Assembly: GCA_009746045.1 (NCBI GenBank)
Contig: RPFO01000667.1
Coordinates: 3,236,273-3,300,272 of the forward strand
Reading direction: 5' to 3'
Length of the DNA stretch: 64,000 bases
From: Mesostigma viride
Taxonomy: Eukaryota > Streptophyta > Mesostigmatophyceae > Mesostigmatales > Mesostigmataceae
Of the stretch, positions 22,401 to 37,400 are shown in pieces; the stretch's first letter is position 1; every line of letters begins with the position of its first letter. The notes under the pieces are model-generated. The model did no database searches. It worked only from the letters and a program-made list of their open reading frames with translations, and was not told the DNA's origin. The position numbers were made by a program, and so were the translations under genes.

Positions 22401-25400
22401 GCCTTGCGAATCCCACGAATGAGGGCACGGGTTTAACCAATGTCACACCATTCTGGTATTGTGCCATACGACAGTTTCATGACTCTGGCCAGTTGTCATG
22501 GCCGCTCCATGGGGGTGAGCTGGAACCCCCGTTCGTCTGTTGGCGTCTTCTTTCCTGCATTTCCTACGGCCAGCGCATGCCATAGCATCCACTTATTGGG
22601 TTACTTCCCTTGCCCTGCTTCCATCACAGCATGATGAAGGCCTCCACACCTTACCTTGCTGCTTGCGTGTTCTTGCTGCCTCCACCTGTCACAGCATGAT
22701 GGAGGCGGACTTCCTTCGCTTTGCACAGCACCGGCCAGTGGGGGCCGCCACCGCCACCAGCCTGGCGCGCCAGCATTACGCGAGCCGGGGTGTTGAGCCG
22801 CCCGCAGCGCTCAGCAATGCGGCAGCGGCGCCAAAGGAAAAGGTGCGGCTGGTAGCATGACATGTGTCAAAGGAAATGTGCCGCTGGTAGCACATGCGTC
22901 AAAGGAAAAGGTGCGGCTGGGGGCACATATGCCAACGCAGCAATGACACGTTGAAGCACATATGCCTGCAGCCTGGATGGGCTGCTGGGAACCAAGCGGT
23001 CATGTCATGGCCACATGACATGCTGTCGTCTTTGGGGGTAAGCCGGTCTTACCCTGTGCTTCGGCAGACAGGCTGGTGCATGCCAAGTATGGATCAAGCA
23101 TTGGTGACATTTGCCAGAACAAGCATGCCTTGCCCTCGGTGTTGTTGCGCGTGGTTTACTACCACCGTGTGATTGACATGTCTTTAGTTGTCATAAGACC
23201 TCACCGCGCTGCCCCGTCTTGCTTTGCGAGGATGGCCACCCTGGCAATTTCACTTTTGTACAGGTTGGCTAGCAGACTGTGTGTGGACGTTTTTCTTGGG
23301 AGGGGGGGGTAATATATTGTGAAGCTGTTCCGTATCACCAAGCTAGACGATGGCCGTAAGAAGGGCGTTGTATCAACCGAGGCAGGGTGCCTGAACCTTC
23401 CTGGTTTGCCTTAGCGAAACCATGTGTGCCATCCTCTTCTCCGCATGGGGAGCCGCAGAATCTGAGTTCTGTTCATGGCCTGTGCGGCATTTCCAGAGGG
23501 ACTATATTTGCCCAGGTGCCAACGCAGGTTGCTGGGGGTATGGAGGGAGACCTTGTGGACTTCCATTTTCCCCTGAACCCCCTGGTTCCCTCAGTGCCCA
23601 CGCTGACCCAGCTGGCCAGCCCCGTCGCATTATACACCAACTTGTGTACTCTCGAAACCGACCAAAGAGTAGGCAGATTTAACCGACCAAAGAGTAGGCA
23701 ATTTGAACCGACCAGCGAGTAGGCAATTTGAACCGACGAACGAGTAGACAAATATAACCGACCAACGAGTAGAGATTACCCTCTTTCCACCGTACACCCA
23801 TGCACCCACCTGCCCGCTGGCTGATCGGGCTGATAAGAAGTTTGGCTGTTCCTTGCCTTGATGACGGCCACATCATGCTGTTGGCAGTGAATGGTCAGCT
23901 AACCCTACCGTGTGCTGTGCGTCCCCGCTTCCTGTGTTGTTTTGAACGCGTCGGCGCGGTGAATTGCGGACCGGCGTGGATGTGCTGGTGCCTGTCTGTG
24001 CGTGCCAGTTGGACGAGGAGTACGAGGGGGCGGAAGGCGCCGAGGAGGAGGCCCTCTGTGTGGAACAGATGCTGCCACTTGTCATGGGGCTGCTGCGCAC
24101 GGTGAGGACAGTACTGCTTGATGAGTGTGGATTAAGGCCGCTCCTCCCTGCCCCAGTTGGTCTGCGCCCGTGCCTGCCTGTGCCTGCACCCGTGCCTGCC
24201 TGTGCCTGCGCCCATGCCTGCCTGTGCCTGCGCCCCTGCCTGCCTGTGCCTGCGCCCCTGCCTGCCTGTGACTGCGCCCATGCCTGCCTGTGACTGCGCC
24301 CATGCCTGCCTGTGACTCCGCCCATGCCTGCCAGACATCCCGTCGTTCCCATGCCTTCCTGCCACCGCACAATCAACTGCGCGCGTCCTTCACTGCGCTT
24401 GTCTCACATTGCGCGCGCCTACAACCATACGTGCCTGTCACTGCACGTGCTCGCCACCATGTGCAGGGCAAGCTGGTCGGCGTGCTGCGCAAGTACCGCT
24501 CGGGTCTCGTGTCGGAGGTGCGCGGCGCCATTAAGCGCGCGGTGGGGGAGCTTCTGCCGCTTCTCTTCCACCCGTCCACGCTGCCCGATGCCGATGGCAC
24601 CGAGGGGGGAGGGGGAGCCGGGGCTGATGGGGGCTCTGGCTTGCGGGAGGGAGCCGGCGGTGGCGACGACGGTAATGCTGGCATGGACTTCGTAGTGGTT
24701 CTCGTTGCTGTGGTCCCTTTGTGCGAACTTGTGGTTGATGAGAGTAGTGGGCGGGTGTCATGCGCAGTATGTCTCTCTCTTGCATATATCAACGGGACAT
24801 CTCATGAAGGTGGCGGTTCTTAAATAAGAACTACAGCATCGTCATTCGCCGGCGTCTCTGTTTGCCCTAGCGCTGCGGGTGGGCGTTGCTGGACATGCTG
24901 TTTCTTGCCTTGAGTTTGTGACTAGGCAAGTTCTGCTGCCGTCGAAAAGAGTACCCGTGGGTTTTTGAACGCAGGATCTAGGGCATTTATTGCCGTTGTT
25001 GGGTGGGGCCCACTTCATTCTAAACACGCGCTCATGTTGCCACGCCATCCTAGGAGGCCTCCATCCTGCTTCTTAGGGCGTTACCGTGGACATGCCTTTT
25101 TTTGTTTGTCCAGTGACCGAGGCTTAGCTTTGCCGTTGCGCGTGCAACACAGCTGATGGGGAAACCCACCCAATGTGTATGCAGGCCATATGCTGTTGAA
25201 GAATAGATAGGCATATATGCTGTTGAAGAATAGATAGGCATATATGCTGTTGAAGAATAGATAGGTGTATATGCTGTTGAAGAATAGATAGGTATATATG
25301 TTGTTGACTACTATGTAGGTATGTATGCTGTTGTTCCATGGGCATGAGTGTGTGTGCTGTAGATAAGAATTCCTACAGCTTTGGCGTGGGTTCTCCGTTT

Positions 25401-28400
25401 TCTCTTGCCACCTTCGGTGATGCGTGAGGCAAACATGCGCGCATGTATTCCGTGGCACGCATGCGTCAGTGCACAAAAGCCACAGATGCACGTGCCTGCT
25501 CGTGTCACTGTCGGGCATGTCTGAGGTAGGGCGCTATTCCATGGGTGTTTTCTCCCCCCGTCTGCAGTCCTCCTTACTGCGCTCGATAGCATCCCTATTG
25601 CGAACATGTGGGGGCCATTATGTACTTGGGGGCCATTCTGTACTTCAACTTGGTGGCCATTCTGTACTGCAACTTGGTGGCCATTCTGTACTGCAACTTG
25701 GTGGCCATTCTGTACTGCAACTTGGTGGCCATTCTGTACTTCGGCCATTCTGTAGTTGGGGGCCAACGGTCCTTCCCCCCCCTTGTGCATGGCACACGAG
25801 TCACCCGCCGTAACCAGCCACAACCCTTGATGCCTTGCTGACCATGCGCTGCGTCCTGGTACCCACCCTGCTCAACCACTCACCTTGCAGGTGCCGGTTT
25901 AGCCACCTCAGAGAAGCTGCGAGCGCTGCCCCCCGAAGAGTTCATTGCGCTGCTGCACGCGGTGGCGTCCATTGTACAGGTGGGTGGGTGGTGATGGGGT
26001 GGGGGTGGCCATCCTGCAGGTGTGGTGGGGTTGGCGTGCGTGGGTGGGCGGTAGCGGTAGGGACATGTGAGGTGGAGGTGGTTCCGGGGGCGGGGGGGAT
26101 CTTGGTGGGCCGGGTGGCATTGACTGCTCCCAGCAGATGGTTGCTTTCCATAGCCACACTAGCTGACCTGCCTGCCTGGCAGGTGGCATGGCTGTGCCCC
26201 ATCTGCTTCCACAACCACGGTGTGAAGACATGTCTTAAGAAACTGCCAGGCGGTAGGATACCTTGGAGTGCTCCTGTGTAAGAGAGGCTTTTCTGAACAA
26301 GCCTCTGTCAAGGACCTTGGATACTGGACCTCTGCTTGTGAGGTGATTTTGACAGCTCCTTTCTTATAGTTTATGCTTAATCCTAACTCCTAAATGACGC
26401 TATTGGCGAGAAACTGGACTACGCAAAGAAACTGGGTCTCGTAGATCGGCCCCAAAATTAAATTTGACTAGTGCAATCGACAGATCTCTCAAAGGGAATT
26501 CCAAATCTGCCCTCGGGTAGTGAAAGTCGTTTTCCGACCAGGTGATAGTCTTGTTACGAGACTGGCAATAATGGCTCTTACGTCATTCTCTTACGCCAAG
26601 TAAGCCAACGTCAAGAATGGCAAGGAGGAGGTGGGGGGGTCTGATCTCAAGTTTAAGTAGCGCAATCGATAGATCTCGGCGAGGGCAGTCAGGATCTGCC
26701 ATTACAAAGCCAAACCATGGTCCAAAAATGGAAGATAGGGGTTGAAAATGGTCGGAATCTGATGCATTTTGGGCCAAAAAATAATTAATTGGCCGAAAGG
26801 TACCTTTCTGCTACGGTGGTCCGGTTTCTCGCCACTAGCGTCAGCAGCATTGTCCGCGGTGTCTCTGAAACGGCCCGGTGTGCTTCCGCCCCGTCCACTG
26901 CGCAGGGCCTGCTGGCGCACGCGCTGTCGGTCCACCGCATGATCGAAGACATCCTACAAGCGTTTGCCCTGGGGGCCAGCGGCAAGCTCAGCGAGGCGCC
27001 CGCGGTGGCAGACGACGGAAGCGCCGCCGACGAGGAGGGCGCAGAGGCCACCAGTGGGGCTGGGGACGGCAGGGGGGCAGGCGCTGGGGGAAGTGCATTC
27101 GGTGCGGCAGGCAGCAGCGGCCTGCTGTGGGCAAGAGGTGTGTGTTTGTTCCACTCAATGCGGTAAGTGCATGGCGTCTGGCTGGCAGACAGTCCCAGTC
27201 TAGGGAGTTGTTGCCAGCGCCATCCTTGACAAGATTGCAGGGCCGCCATAAGGAGGTTGTCCGCATTTTCTTGGACATCTCTTTCAGCCAGAATTCATTC
27301 GGACGTGTGTGCACATGTCTTTCGGCTGAGGCATGTTTGGTACTTGTTCGGCGCCGCCAGCTGTCAGCACCAGTCTAGGGAGCTGCCGTACGCCAGCAAT
27401 ATGTGCGTGCTATGTTGTCTATAATTCGCCTTGTGGCTTGGCTGTGCGACTGGCGATGCGACGCTGGGTATTTGGGTGGGAACTTGCGCAGGGTGGTGTG
27501 GATGTGTGCAGGGATTGTGGATGTGTGCAGGGATTGTGGATGTGTGCAGGGATTGTGGATGTGTGCAGGGATTGTGGATGTGTGCAGGGATTGTGGATGT
27601 GTGCAGGGATTGTGGATGTGTGCAGGGATTGTGGATGTGTGCAGGGATTGTGGATGTGTGCAGGGATTGTGGATGTGTGCAGGGATTGTGGATGTGTGCA
27701 GGGATTGTGGATGTGTGCAGGGATTGTGGATGTGTGCAGGGATTGTGAATGCCCCGTTCCGGCGCAGCAGCGTGTTTCGCGCATGCACCTGCCCCACGCT
27801 CCTTTTCCGTTGGTTGGTTTGTTGGTTCTATCTTCTTTGTTTGGTTGTAATATTTGCGATGCTCTGCCATGCTTGTTTCTGTTCAACTGTGGCTGCCCTG
27901 GCTCCCCTCTCCGCACATGGTGGGCGTGGCCACGGCGGCTGCCCCACACGGCACGCCACTTGACCCTGCCACACGACACGCCACCCTGCCACCTGGCATG
28001 CCACTCAGCAGGCATGGTGGATAGCGTCCACACCGTCAAGGCCCACCGGTGAGTGGACAGCCTGGCTGCCTGGCGGTCGATGTAGTTACATGAACTCATG
28101 GCTACGCGTACTATAGATGGTTTCAAGATACTAGCTCGTATCGATGTGCCGGCTGGGTCTCATGGGATGGGGCTGCCGTGGTCCCGTACACAACAGCATG
28201 GACAGGAAAGTGGGTAGGAGGTGGAGAGTGCCAGTTTGTGGGTAATGCCTTGCGGTGCACTGGATGGCTGCCATTGGGCGCAGGAGTGTCAAATCTTAGT
28301 TACCAGAATATCCCATCCACCTGTTCAGGTTGCGCGCGCATCCCATCCCATCGCTGTTCACGTTGCGCGCGCATCCCATCCACCTGGATAAGTTCTGCGT

Positions 28401-31400
28401 AGCATGCATGCGATGGTGAGCGGTCTCAGGCGTGCAGGGGGTGGCTGGCCCATGTCAACAGGGAGCCAATGGGGAAGAAGCGCCTTGTTGATAAGAGCGC
28501 TCTGAGCACAGGCATGCCAGGGCATGGTCATGTCATGACTGACAGCAGCAGCGTGCAATGTGGTACTGTTGCAGCAATACGCACGTCCTATCAGGGCACC
28601 TTTCACTCCATGATTTCATTTTTGTGGTTTTTGCATGTAAGAGGCATCTGTGGTTTGTGTCTGGGGGGGCGAAATGGTGTTTGTGTTTCAGCACCCAGCC
28701 GTTCCAGCATTATGATGTTTTAAGGTCCATTATCGACAATCTGGCATCGTATAAAGCTTTCTAGATTGCGATGACGGTTGGTGTGCGGGGTGCGCTTTAG
28801 GCTGGGTTGACCAGACAGCTCTCTGGTTGCCCCTCATTTATCCAAGTTCCTTGTATGGTTGGGCTCTGCTGCCTCTTCCTGCGATCATAGTCACCTCTAT
28901 TGCTATTATGGTTGCTGATGTTTCAAATTCTAGTATGCACTATTCCAGGAATCTGCGTTGGTTCCCCGTCCCCTCCCCACCCCGCTTATTCATATCATTA
29001 TCATTTTATCATTTTGGTCACCACTATCGTCATCAACTCCCAGCCTGGAGGTGCTCAAGGAGAGTCTCGAGGTGGTGGTGGCGGCGACCGAGGCGGCGCA
29101 CGCGCGCTGGGCCAAGCTGATGTCGGTGCGCGCCAAGGTGCACACGCGGCTGCGGAGGGAGGACTTCACGCGCGTGTTCGGCGCCACGCAGCGCTTCATC
29201 GACGCGTCGGAGGAGGTGGGTGCTGGCGCACGCACACACCAGGGTCTGAGGAGGTGGTTGGTGTTGTGTGTGCACAGTAGGGGAGATGGGAGGTGGGTGC
29301 AGGCGCACGTACAGATGAGAACAAGGGGTGCGTGGTATTCTGCGCCGTGTTCAAAGAAGGTTCTTGTGCGCAGTGTGTGAAGAAGATGGTTGCGGTTGTG
29401 CGCACGTAATGATTGTGTACACCCCCACACACACGTTTAAGATTGGGGTCCGGCCGACCCAGGGCTGCGATCTTAAACCTAAAATCAAACCAGGGCTGAT
29501 GATCTTAAAGTTGAGAGCTGTAGGCGATCTTAAACCTGATGCGGCATACCTGAGTACACTGGGCACTGGCCGGAACTTGGCAGCTTTTTGTACCAACTTT
29601 AAGATCTTTTTGCCCAAAACCAGCCCTGCGATCATAAACCTGAAATTTCAAAATCCAGGGTCTCATGATCTTTAACCTGAGAATCTTAAACGTGGGGCTG
29701 GGGGTGTAGACGCTAGTCGTGTCTCCACACGGGGGGCAACCAACCGCAAGGTTAACTGGGAAAGCAAGCACAAGGGGTGGGTGGCCTTGTGTATGCATGC
29801 CCGTTTAAGGAATCGTGAATACGTCGACAAGAGGACAAAAAGGCTGCCATGCTGCTGTACGTGTTGGCGAATCGTTTCAGCTGCTAGGGCTGATGTGGGT
29901 GCGCTTGTGCACGCGGTATGTGGAGACAATCTTGTTTTTGTTAGTGGAGTGAGACCCCGTCACTGTCACCTGATTATTGCCTGAACTTAACGTGTAGAAA
30001 TAAACGTGATCATAACATGGATCATAATCATGTATCAATGATTCCAAAGCAATGACCACGATTCGAGCACCATAGCAACCATTTCTCAGCTGGCGGAAAA
30101 CTTTTGGGCGACGTCCATGGCTTGCAGGGCACTTGCCAATGCCTTCATCACTGGTGGGATGCACCTTGCTTTGGGCGCTGCTGTCGCCCATCACCAGCTG
30201 CATTTTGCGTCACTACCGGGTGGCGGTTGCTGCATCATGGCTTCGCCATTGCTTAACTGTTGGTGCTGCTTTTGCTCGTCGCTTGTCCGCTCTTTGACCA
30301 TTGCTGGACTGTTTTATGTCCCTTGCTTGATTATCGCTTGACACTTTCTTTACCATGGCATGTTGCTTGGACCTTGCTTGACTGCTTCATGACTTTTGCT
30401 TTGTTTTACGATCCCTGCGCGACCATTTGCCCGCTGGCACCCACAACCGCGCGCAGCTGGGCGGCCGCAAGTGCTTCACCCTGCGGGGCACGCTGCAGAC
30501 GCAGGCAAAGGCCTACTTTGATGACCTGCACCAGGCCAAGGTAAGCGGTGCCGCGTGCGGATGACGCAAAGTGAGCGGTGCTGCACGTCACGCTGGTGAC
30601 CTTACGGTGCTTGCTGCCACCACTGTGGCCTGTCTCATCCATGATCCAATAGGAGCGGGCGCTGGGTGGCTGCATGGCCTTGCAAGGGAGGCACTCGGCC
30701 AATGTTATTTACACCGGCAGACTTTCCGCCTTTGACTAGTTATATATATGGTGAGCATGTCTTTACCTATAATTGTAGTAGTATACAGATATGGGGGAAA
30801 GACCCGCCTTTATGGGGCATGTGCACGTATTCACGCGGTTATGCACAAACCGTGCTGGCCGACGAGGATACACCAGGTGGTGGCCAGGTGGCAACCAGGT
30901 GGCGCCGCCTGCAAACCCGCCCGGCACTTTGGATGTCATCGCTTTGCCTGATGGGGACACACTTGAGTCTCGTGCCGGGAGTCAGCAATCGGAGGCCTCC
31001 GACCTTTCCTCTTGGACGCTACGGTCCTAAAGCAAGCACCTGGCCAGGGCGTGCCGTGGGGGGCTTTGTGGGATGTTGCTCTGTTTGCAGGCAAACACAC
31101 CTCATCTCATCCCCATGTAGTGAATCTGTCATGCGTCTGACACAGCCAGATGCCCTCATGCATTTTTCTAGTGGTAGCGCGTTATTTGGCTGGTCCGCAT
31201 GGCTCTGTCAGCCGGGAGCGCACCTCACGCTCTCGTATTTGTTGGACTCTGCCCCCGCCCCCACCCACCCCACCCACCCCTCCCCTGCCAGGTGTCCATG
31301 CTGGCGCTGGTGTTGGAGCGTGAGCTGTGGACCCCCGCAGAGGTGGCGCCCGAGTTCCAGCGCATATTGGATCTGTTCTACGACCCCTCGGGCGTGTACC

Positions 31401-34400
31401 TGGGGGGGGACAGCGCCAGCAGCGGCGGGGCCGCGGCGACAGTCGGCCGGGGGGATGACGTGGGGGCGGGTGCAAGTAACGAGGGCAGTGCTGCCGCTAG
31501 CAGTGCCTCTGCCGCCAGCACTGCGGGGCATGACCGGGTGGCGGATGCTGGCAGTGGCGACGGGACTGCGTCCACGGCCAATGGGTTGGAGGATTCGCCG
31601 GCGCGGGAACCAAGGGAGAGCTCGGAGGGCAGGGAAGGGGGGGATGACGCGGCGGTCAGCAGCATGGAGTCGCTGGAGGGGTCGGGTAAATCCACGTCCA
31701 AGTCTCCAGGGGACGCGGGGCAGGAAGATGCCGACGGCAGCAAAGCCGGCGGTGATGGTGGCGGTGCCAGGAAGCCCGTTACCTACTTGGTGGCGGCGGG
31801 TGTCAAGTTCAATGTCGTGCAAAGGTGGGACGTGTGGCCTATGCATGGAGGGGGGGGCAAGGGCCTATGCATACGCGTGCGGCATCGCTTGGGGGTAAAC
31901 ATCGCATGCGTGTCAAGCCATGTGTTGCGTGTTTCCGTGGGCTGCCGTGGCCTGCTCAAGCGCCACCTAGCAAGGAATAAAGGGTATTGATGGCTTTCAC
32001 CAGGGTTTTCTGCTTCATTTGCCTGGGTGATTGTGATTATTTGTTTGGCATTGCGTGGCTCCGCTGGGGCTTGTGGGCTGTGCGGCTTCAGGGCATGTAT
32101 GTCCCGCACCTTCCATTGGATCCTGTTGGTGTAGCACTGGTGCTGGCATGAACTGTGCTAGGCCTGTCATCAATGCCTCATTCTTAGCTCTTTCCTCACA
32201 ATAACTATCACACCTTGTTTCCATGGATCAGAGAGCTTCACCAACCATTGCGCGGCTATCGCACACCGTTACACAAATATTTGCACAACCATCACACAGC
32301 CATTGCACAACCGTTGCGCAATCATGACACAACTATGACACAATCATGACACAACCATGACACAATCATGACACAACCATGACACAACCATGACACAACC
32401 ATGACACAACCATGACACAACCATGACACAACCATGACACAACCATGACACAACCATGACACAACCATGACACAACCATGACATGATCATGACACAACCA
32501 TGACACAACCATGACATCACCATGACACAACCATGACACAACCATGACACAACCATGACACAACCATGACACAACCATGACACAACCATGACACAACCAT
32601 GACATGATCATGAAACAACCATGACACAACCATGACATAACCATGACACAACCATAACACAACCATGACACAATCATGACACAACCATGACACGATCATG
32701 ACATTGCTTCTTATGAGAGACTGGCATCCCTGGCTGCGATTATGCTCCCTGGCCTCCTCGGTTATGCTGCCGCCGGCTGATATACTCCCCTATTTCCCAC
32801 GTGGCCGCTGCATCTCGGCCGGATGCATGCTTCCACCGTTTGCGTCGCGCCACCTGTCGGTTCGCGCCAGCTCGCTCATCCTGCTCAAGGTGCTGTCCGA
32901 GTACCTGGAGATCGCCATCTGTCTCCCCGTGCTCGCGTCGGAGGCCATCCACCGAATGTCCGAGATCCTGCGCCTCTTCAACCAGCGCAGCTGCCAGCTG
33001 GTGCTGGGGGCCGGCGCCATGCAGGTGCGTGCGCTAGTCACGAGCATGCACGGGCAAGGTTGGGCATGCAGATGCGTGGATATGCAGGTCTGCGCACTAG
33101 CCTAGCGACGATGCCATGCTGGTTGCTGGATTGGCCAGTTGGGTGGGCCGTGCGGGCGGCGTTGCTGGGTGGGTGGTGGTATCATGCAGGCGCGTGTGGG
33201 ATGCAGGCAATATAAACTACCGTTTCCCGAGTTGACGATTACGCCCTGTGAGCACCTGAGTGGGTATGGCTGTAGAGCCATTGGGTTTGTTGCTTGTACG
33301 CAACGGGGCCTTTTCTTGGTCACGGCTGGTATGTTCACCCTGCCATGCAAGCTTGCACTGGTACGTGATCACTTATTCCCCCATCACTAGCTCCTTGCAC
33401 TGGTACGTGATCACTTATTCCCATCACTAGCTCCTTGCACTGGTACGTGATCACTTATTCCCATCACTAGCTCCTTGCACTGGTACGTGATCACTTATTC
33501 CCATCACTAGCTCCTTGCACTGGTACGTGATCACTTATTCCCATCACTAGCTCCTTGCACTGGTACGTGATCACTTATTCCCATCACTAGCTCCTTGCAC
33601 TGGTACGTGATCACTTATTCCCATCACTAGCTCCTTGCACTGGTACGTGATCACTTATTCCATCACTAGCTCCTTGCACTGGTACGTGATCACTTATTCC
33701 CATCACTAGCTCCTTGCACTGGTACGTGATCACTTATTCCCATCACTAGCTCCTTGCACTGGTACGTGATCACTTATTCCCATCACTAGCTCCTTGCACT
33801 GGTACGTGATCACTTATTCCATCACTAGCTCCTTGCACTGGTACGTGATCACTTATTCCATCACTAGCTCCTTGCACTGGTACGTGATCACTTATTCCCA
33901 TCACTAGCTCCTTGCACTGGTACGTGATCACTTATTCCCATCACTAGCTCCTTGCACTGGTACGTGATCACTTATTCCATCACTAGCTCCTTGCACTGGT
34001 ACGTGATCACTTATTCCATCACTAGCTCCTTGCACTGGTACGTGATCACTTATTCCCATCACTAGCTCCTTGCACTGGTACGTGATCACTTATTCCCATC
34101 ACTAGCTCCTTGCACTGGTACGTGATCACTTATTCCCATCACTAGCTCCTTGCACTGGTACGTGATCACTTATTCCATCACTAGCTCCTTGCACTGGTAC
34201 GTGATCACTTATTCCCATCACTAGCTCCTTGCACTGGTACGTGATCACTTATTCCCATCACTAGCTCCTTGCACTGGTACGTGATCACTTATTCCATCAC
34301 TAGCTCCTTGCACTGGTACGTGATCACTTATTCCCATCACTAGCTCCTTGCACTGGTACGTGATCACTTATTCCCATCACTAGCTCCTTGCACTGGTACG

Positions 34401-37400
34401 TGATCACTTATTCCCATCACTAGCTCCTTGCACTGGTACGTGATCACTTATTCCCATCACTAGCTCCTTGCACTGGTACGTGATCACTTATTCCCATCAC
34501 TAGCTCCTTGCACTGGTACGTGATCACTTATTCCCATCACTAGCTCCTTGCACTGGTACGTGATCACTTATTCCATCACTAGCTCCTTGCACTGGTACGT
34601 GATCACTTATTCCCATCACTAGCTCCTTGCACTGGTACGTGATCACTTATTCCCATCACTAGCTCCTTGCACTGGTACGTGATCACTTATTCCCATCACT
34701 AGCTCCTTGCACTGGTACGTGATCACTTATTCCCATCACTAGCTCCTTGCACTGGTACGTGATCACTTATTCCCATCACTAGCTCCTTGCACTGGTACGT
34801 GATCACTTATTCCCATCACTAGCTCCTTGCACTGGTACGTGATCACTTATTCCCATCACTAGCTCCTTGCACTGGTACGTGATCACTTATTCCATCACTA
34901 GCTCCTTGCACTGGTACGTGATCACTTATTCCCATCACTAGCTCCTTGCACTGGTACGTGATCACTTATTCCCATCACTAGCTCCTTGCACTGGTACGTG
35001 ATCACTTATTCCCATCACTAGCTCCTTGCACTGGTACGTGATCACTTATTCCATCACTAGCTCCTTGCACTGGTACGTGATCACTTATTCCCATCACTAG
35101 CTCCTTGCACTGGTACGTGATCACTTATTCCCATCACTAGCTCCTTGCACTGGTACGTGATCACTTATTCCCATCACTAGCTCCTTGCACTGGTACGTGA
35201 TCACTTATTCCCATCACTAGCTCCTTGCACTGGTACGTGATCACTTATTCCATCACTAGCTCCTTGCACTGGTACGTGATCACTTATTCCCATCACTAGC
35301 TCCTTGCACTGGTACGTGATCACTTATTCCCATCACTAGCTCCTTGCACTGGTACGTGATCACTTATTCCCATCACTAGCTCCTTGCACTGGTACGTGAT
35401 CACTTATTCCCATCACTAGCTCCTTGCACTGGTACGTGATCACTTATTCCCATCACTAGCTCCTTGCACTGGTACGTGATCACTTATTCCCATCACTAGC
35501 TCCTTGCACTGGTACGTGATCACTTATTCCCATCACTAGCTCCTTGCACTGGTACGTGATCACTTATTCCCATCACTAGCTCCTTGCACTGGTACGTGAT
35601 CACTTATTCCCATCACTAGCTCCTTGCACTGGTACGTGATCACTTATTCCCATCACTAGCTCCTTGCACTGGTACGTGATCACTTATTCCCATCACTAGC
35701 TCCTTGCACTGGTACGTGATCACTTATTCCCATCACTAGCTCCTTGCACTGGTACGTGATCACTTATTCCCATCACTAGCTCCTTGCACTGGTACGTGAT
35801 CACTTATTCCCATCACTAGCTCCTTGCACTGGTACGTGATCACTTATTCCCATCACTAGCTCCTTGCACTGGTACGTGATCACTTATTCCCATCACTAGC
35901 TCCTTGCACTGGTACGTGATCACTTATTCCCATCACTAGCTCCTTGCACTGGTACGTGATCACTTATTCCCATCACTAGCTCCTTGCACTGGTACGTGAT
36001 CACTTATTCCCATCACTAGCTCCTTGCACTGGTACGTGATCACTTATTCCCATCACTAGCTCCTTGCACTGGTACGTGATCACTTATTCCCATCACTAGC
36101 TCCTTGCACTGGTACGTGATCACTTATTCCCATCACTAGCTCCTTGCACTGGTACGTGATCACTTATTCCCATCACTAGCTCCTTGCACTGGTACGTGAT
36201 CACTTATTCCCATCACTAGCTCCTTGCACTGGTACGTGATCACTTATTCCCATCACTAGCTCCTTGCACTGGTACGTGATCACTTATTCCCATCACTAGC
36301 TCCTTGCACTGGTACGTGATCACTTATTCCCATCACTAGCTCCTTGCACTGGTACGTGATCACTTATTCCCATCACTAGCTCCTTGCACTGGTACGTGAT
36401 CACTTATTCCATCACTAGCTCCTTGCACTGGTACGTGATCACTTATTCCCATCACTAGCTCCTTGCACTGGTACGTGATCACTTATTCCCATCACTAGCT
36501 CCTTGCACTGGTACGTGATCACTTATTCCCATCACTAGCTCCTTGCACTGGTACGTGATCACTTATTCCCATCACTAGCTCCTTGCACTGGTACGTGATC
36601 ACTTATTCCCATCACTAGCTCCTTGCACTGGTACGTGATCACTTATTCCCATCACTAGCTCCTTGCACTGGTACGTGATCACTTATTCCCATCACTAGCT
36701 CCTTGCACTGGTACGTGATCACTTATTCCCATCACTAGCTCCTTGCACTGGTACGTGATCACTTATTCCCATCACTAGCTCCTTGCACTGGTACGTGATC
36801 ACTTATTCCCATCACTAGCTCCTTGCACTGGTACGTGATCACTTATTCCCATCACTAGCTCCTTGCACTGGTACGTGATCACTTATTCCCATCACTAGCT
36901 CCTTGCACTGGTACGTGATCACTTATTCCCATCACTAGCTCCTTGCACTGGTACGTGATCACTTATTCCCATCACTAGCTCCTTGCACTGGTACGTGATC
37001 ACTTATTCCCATCACTAGCTCCTTGCACTGGTACGTGATCACTTATTCCCATCACTAGCTCCTTGCACTGGTACGTGATCACTTATTCCCATCACTAGCT
37101 CCTTGCACTGGTACGTGATCACTTATTCCCATCACTAGCTCCTTGCACTGGTACGTGATCACTTATTCCCATCACTAGCTCCTTGCACTGGTACGTGATC
37201 ACTTATTCCCATCACTAGCTCCTTGCACTGGTACGTGATCACTTATTCCCATCACTAGCTCCTTGCACTGGTACGTGATCACTTATTCCCATCACTAGCT
37301 CCTTGCACTGGTACGTGATCACTTATTCCCATCACTAGCTCCTTGCACTGGTACGTGATCACTTATTCCCATCACTAGCTCCTTGCACTGGTACGTGATC

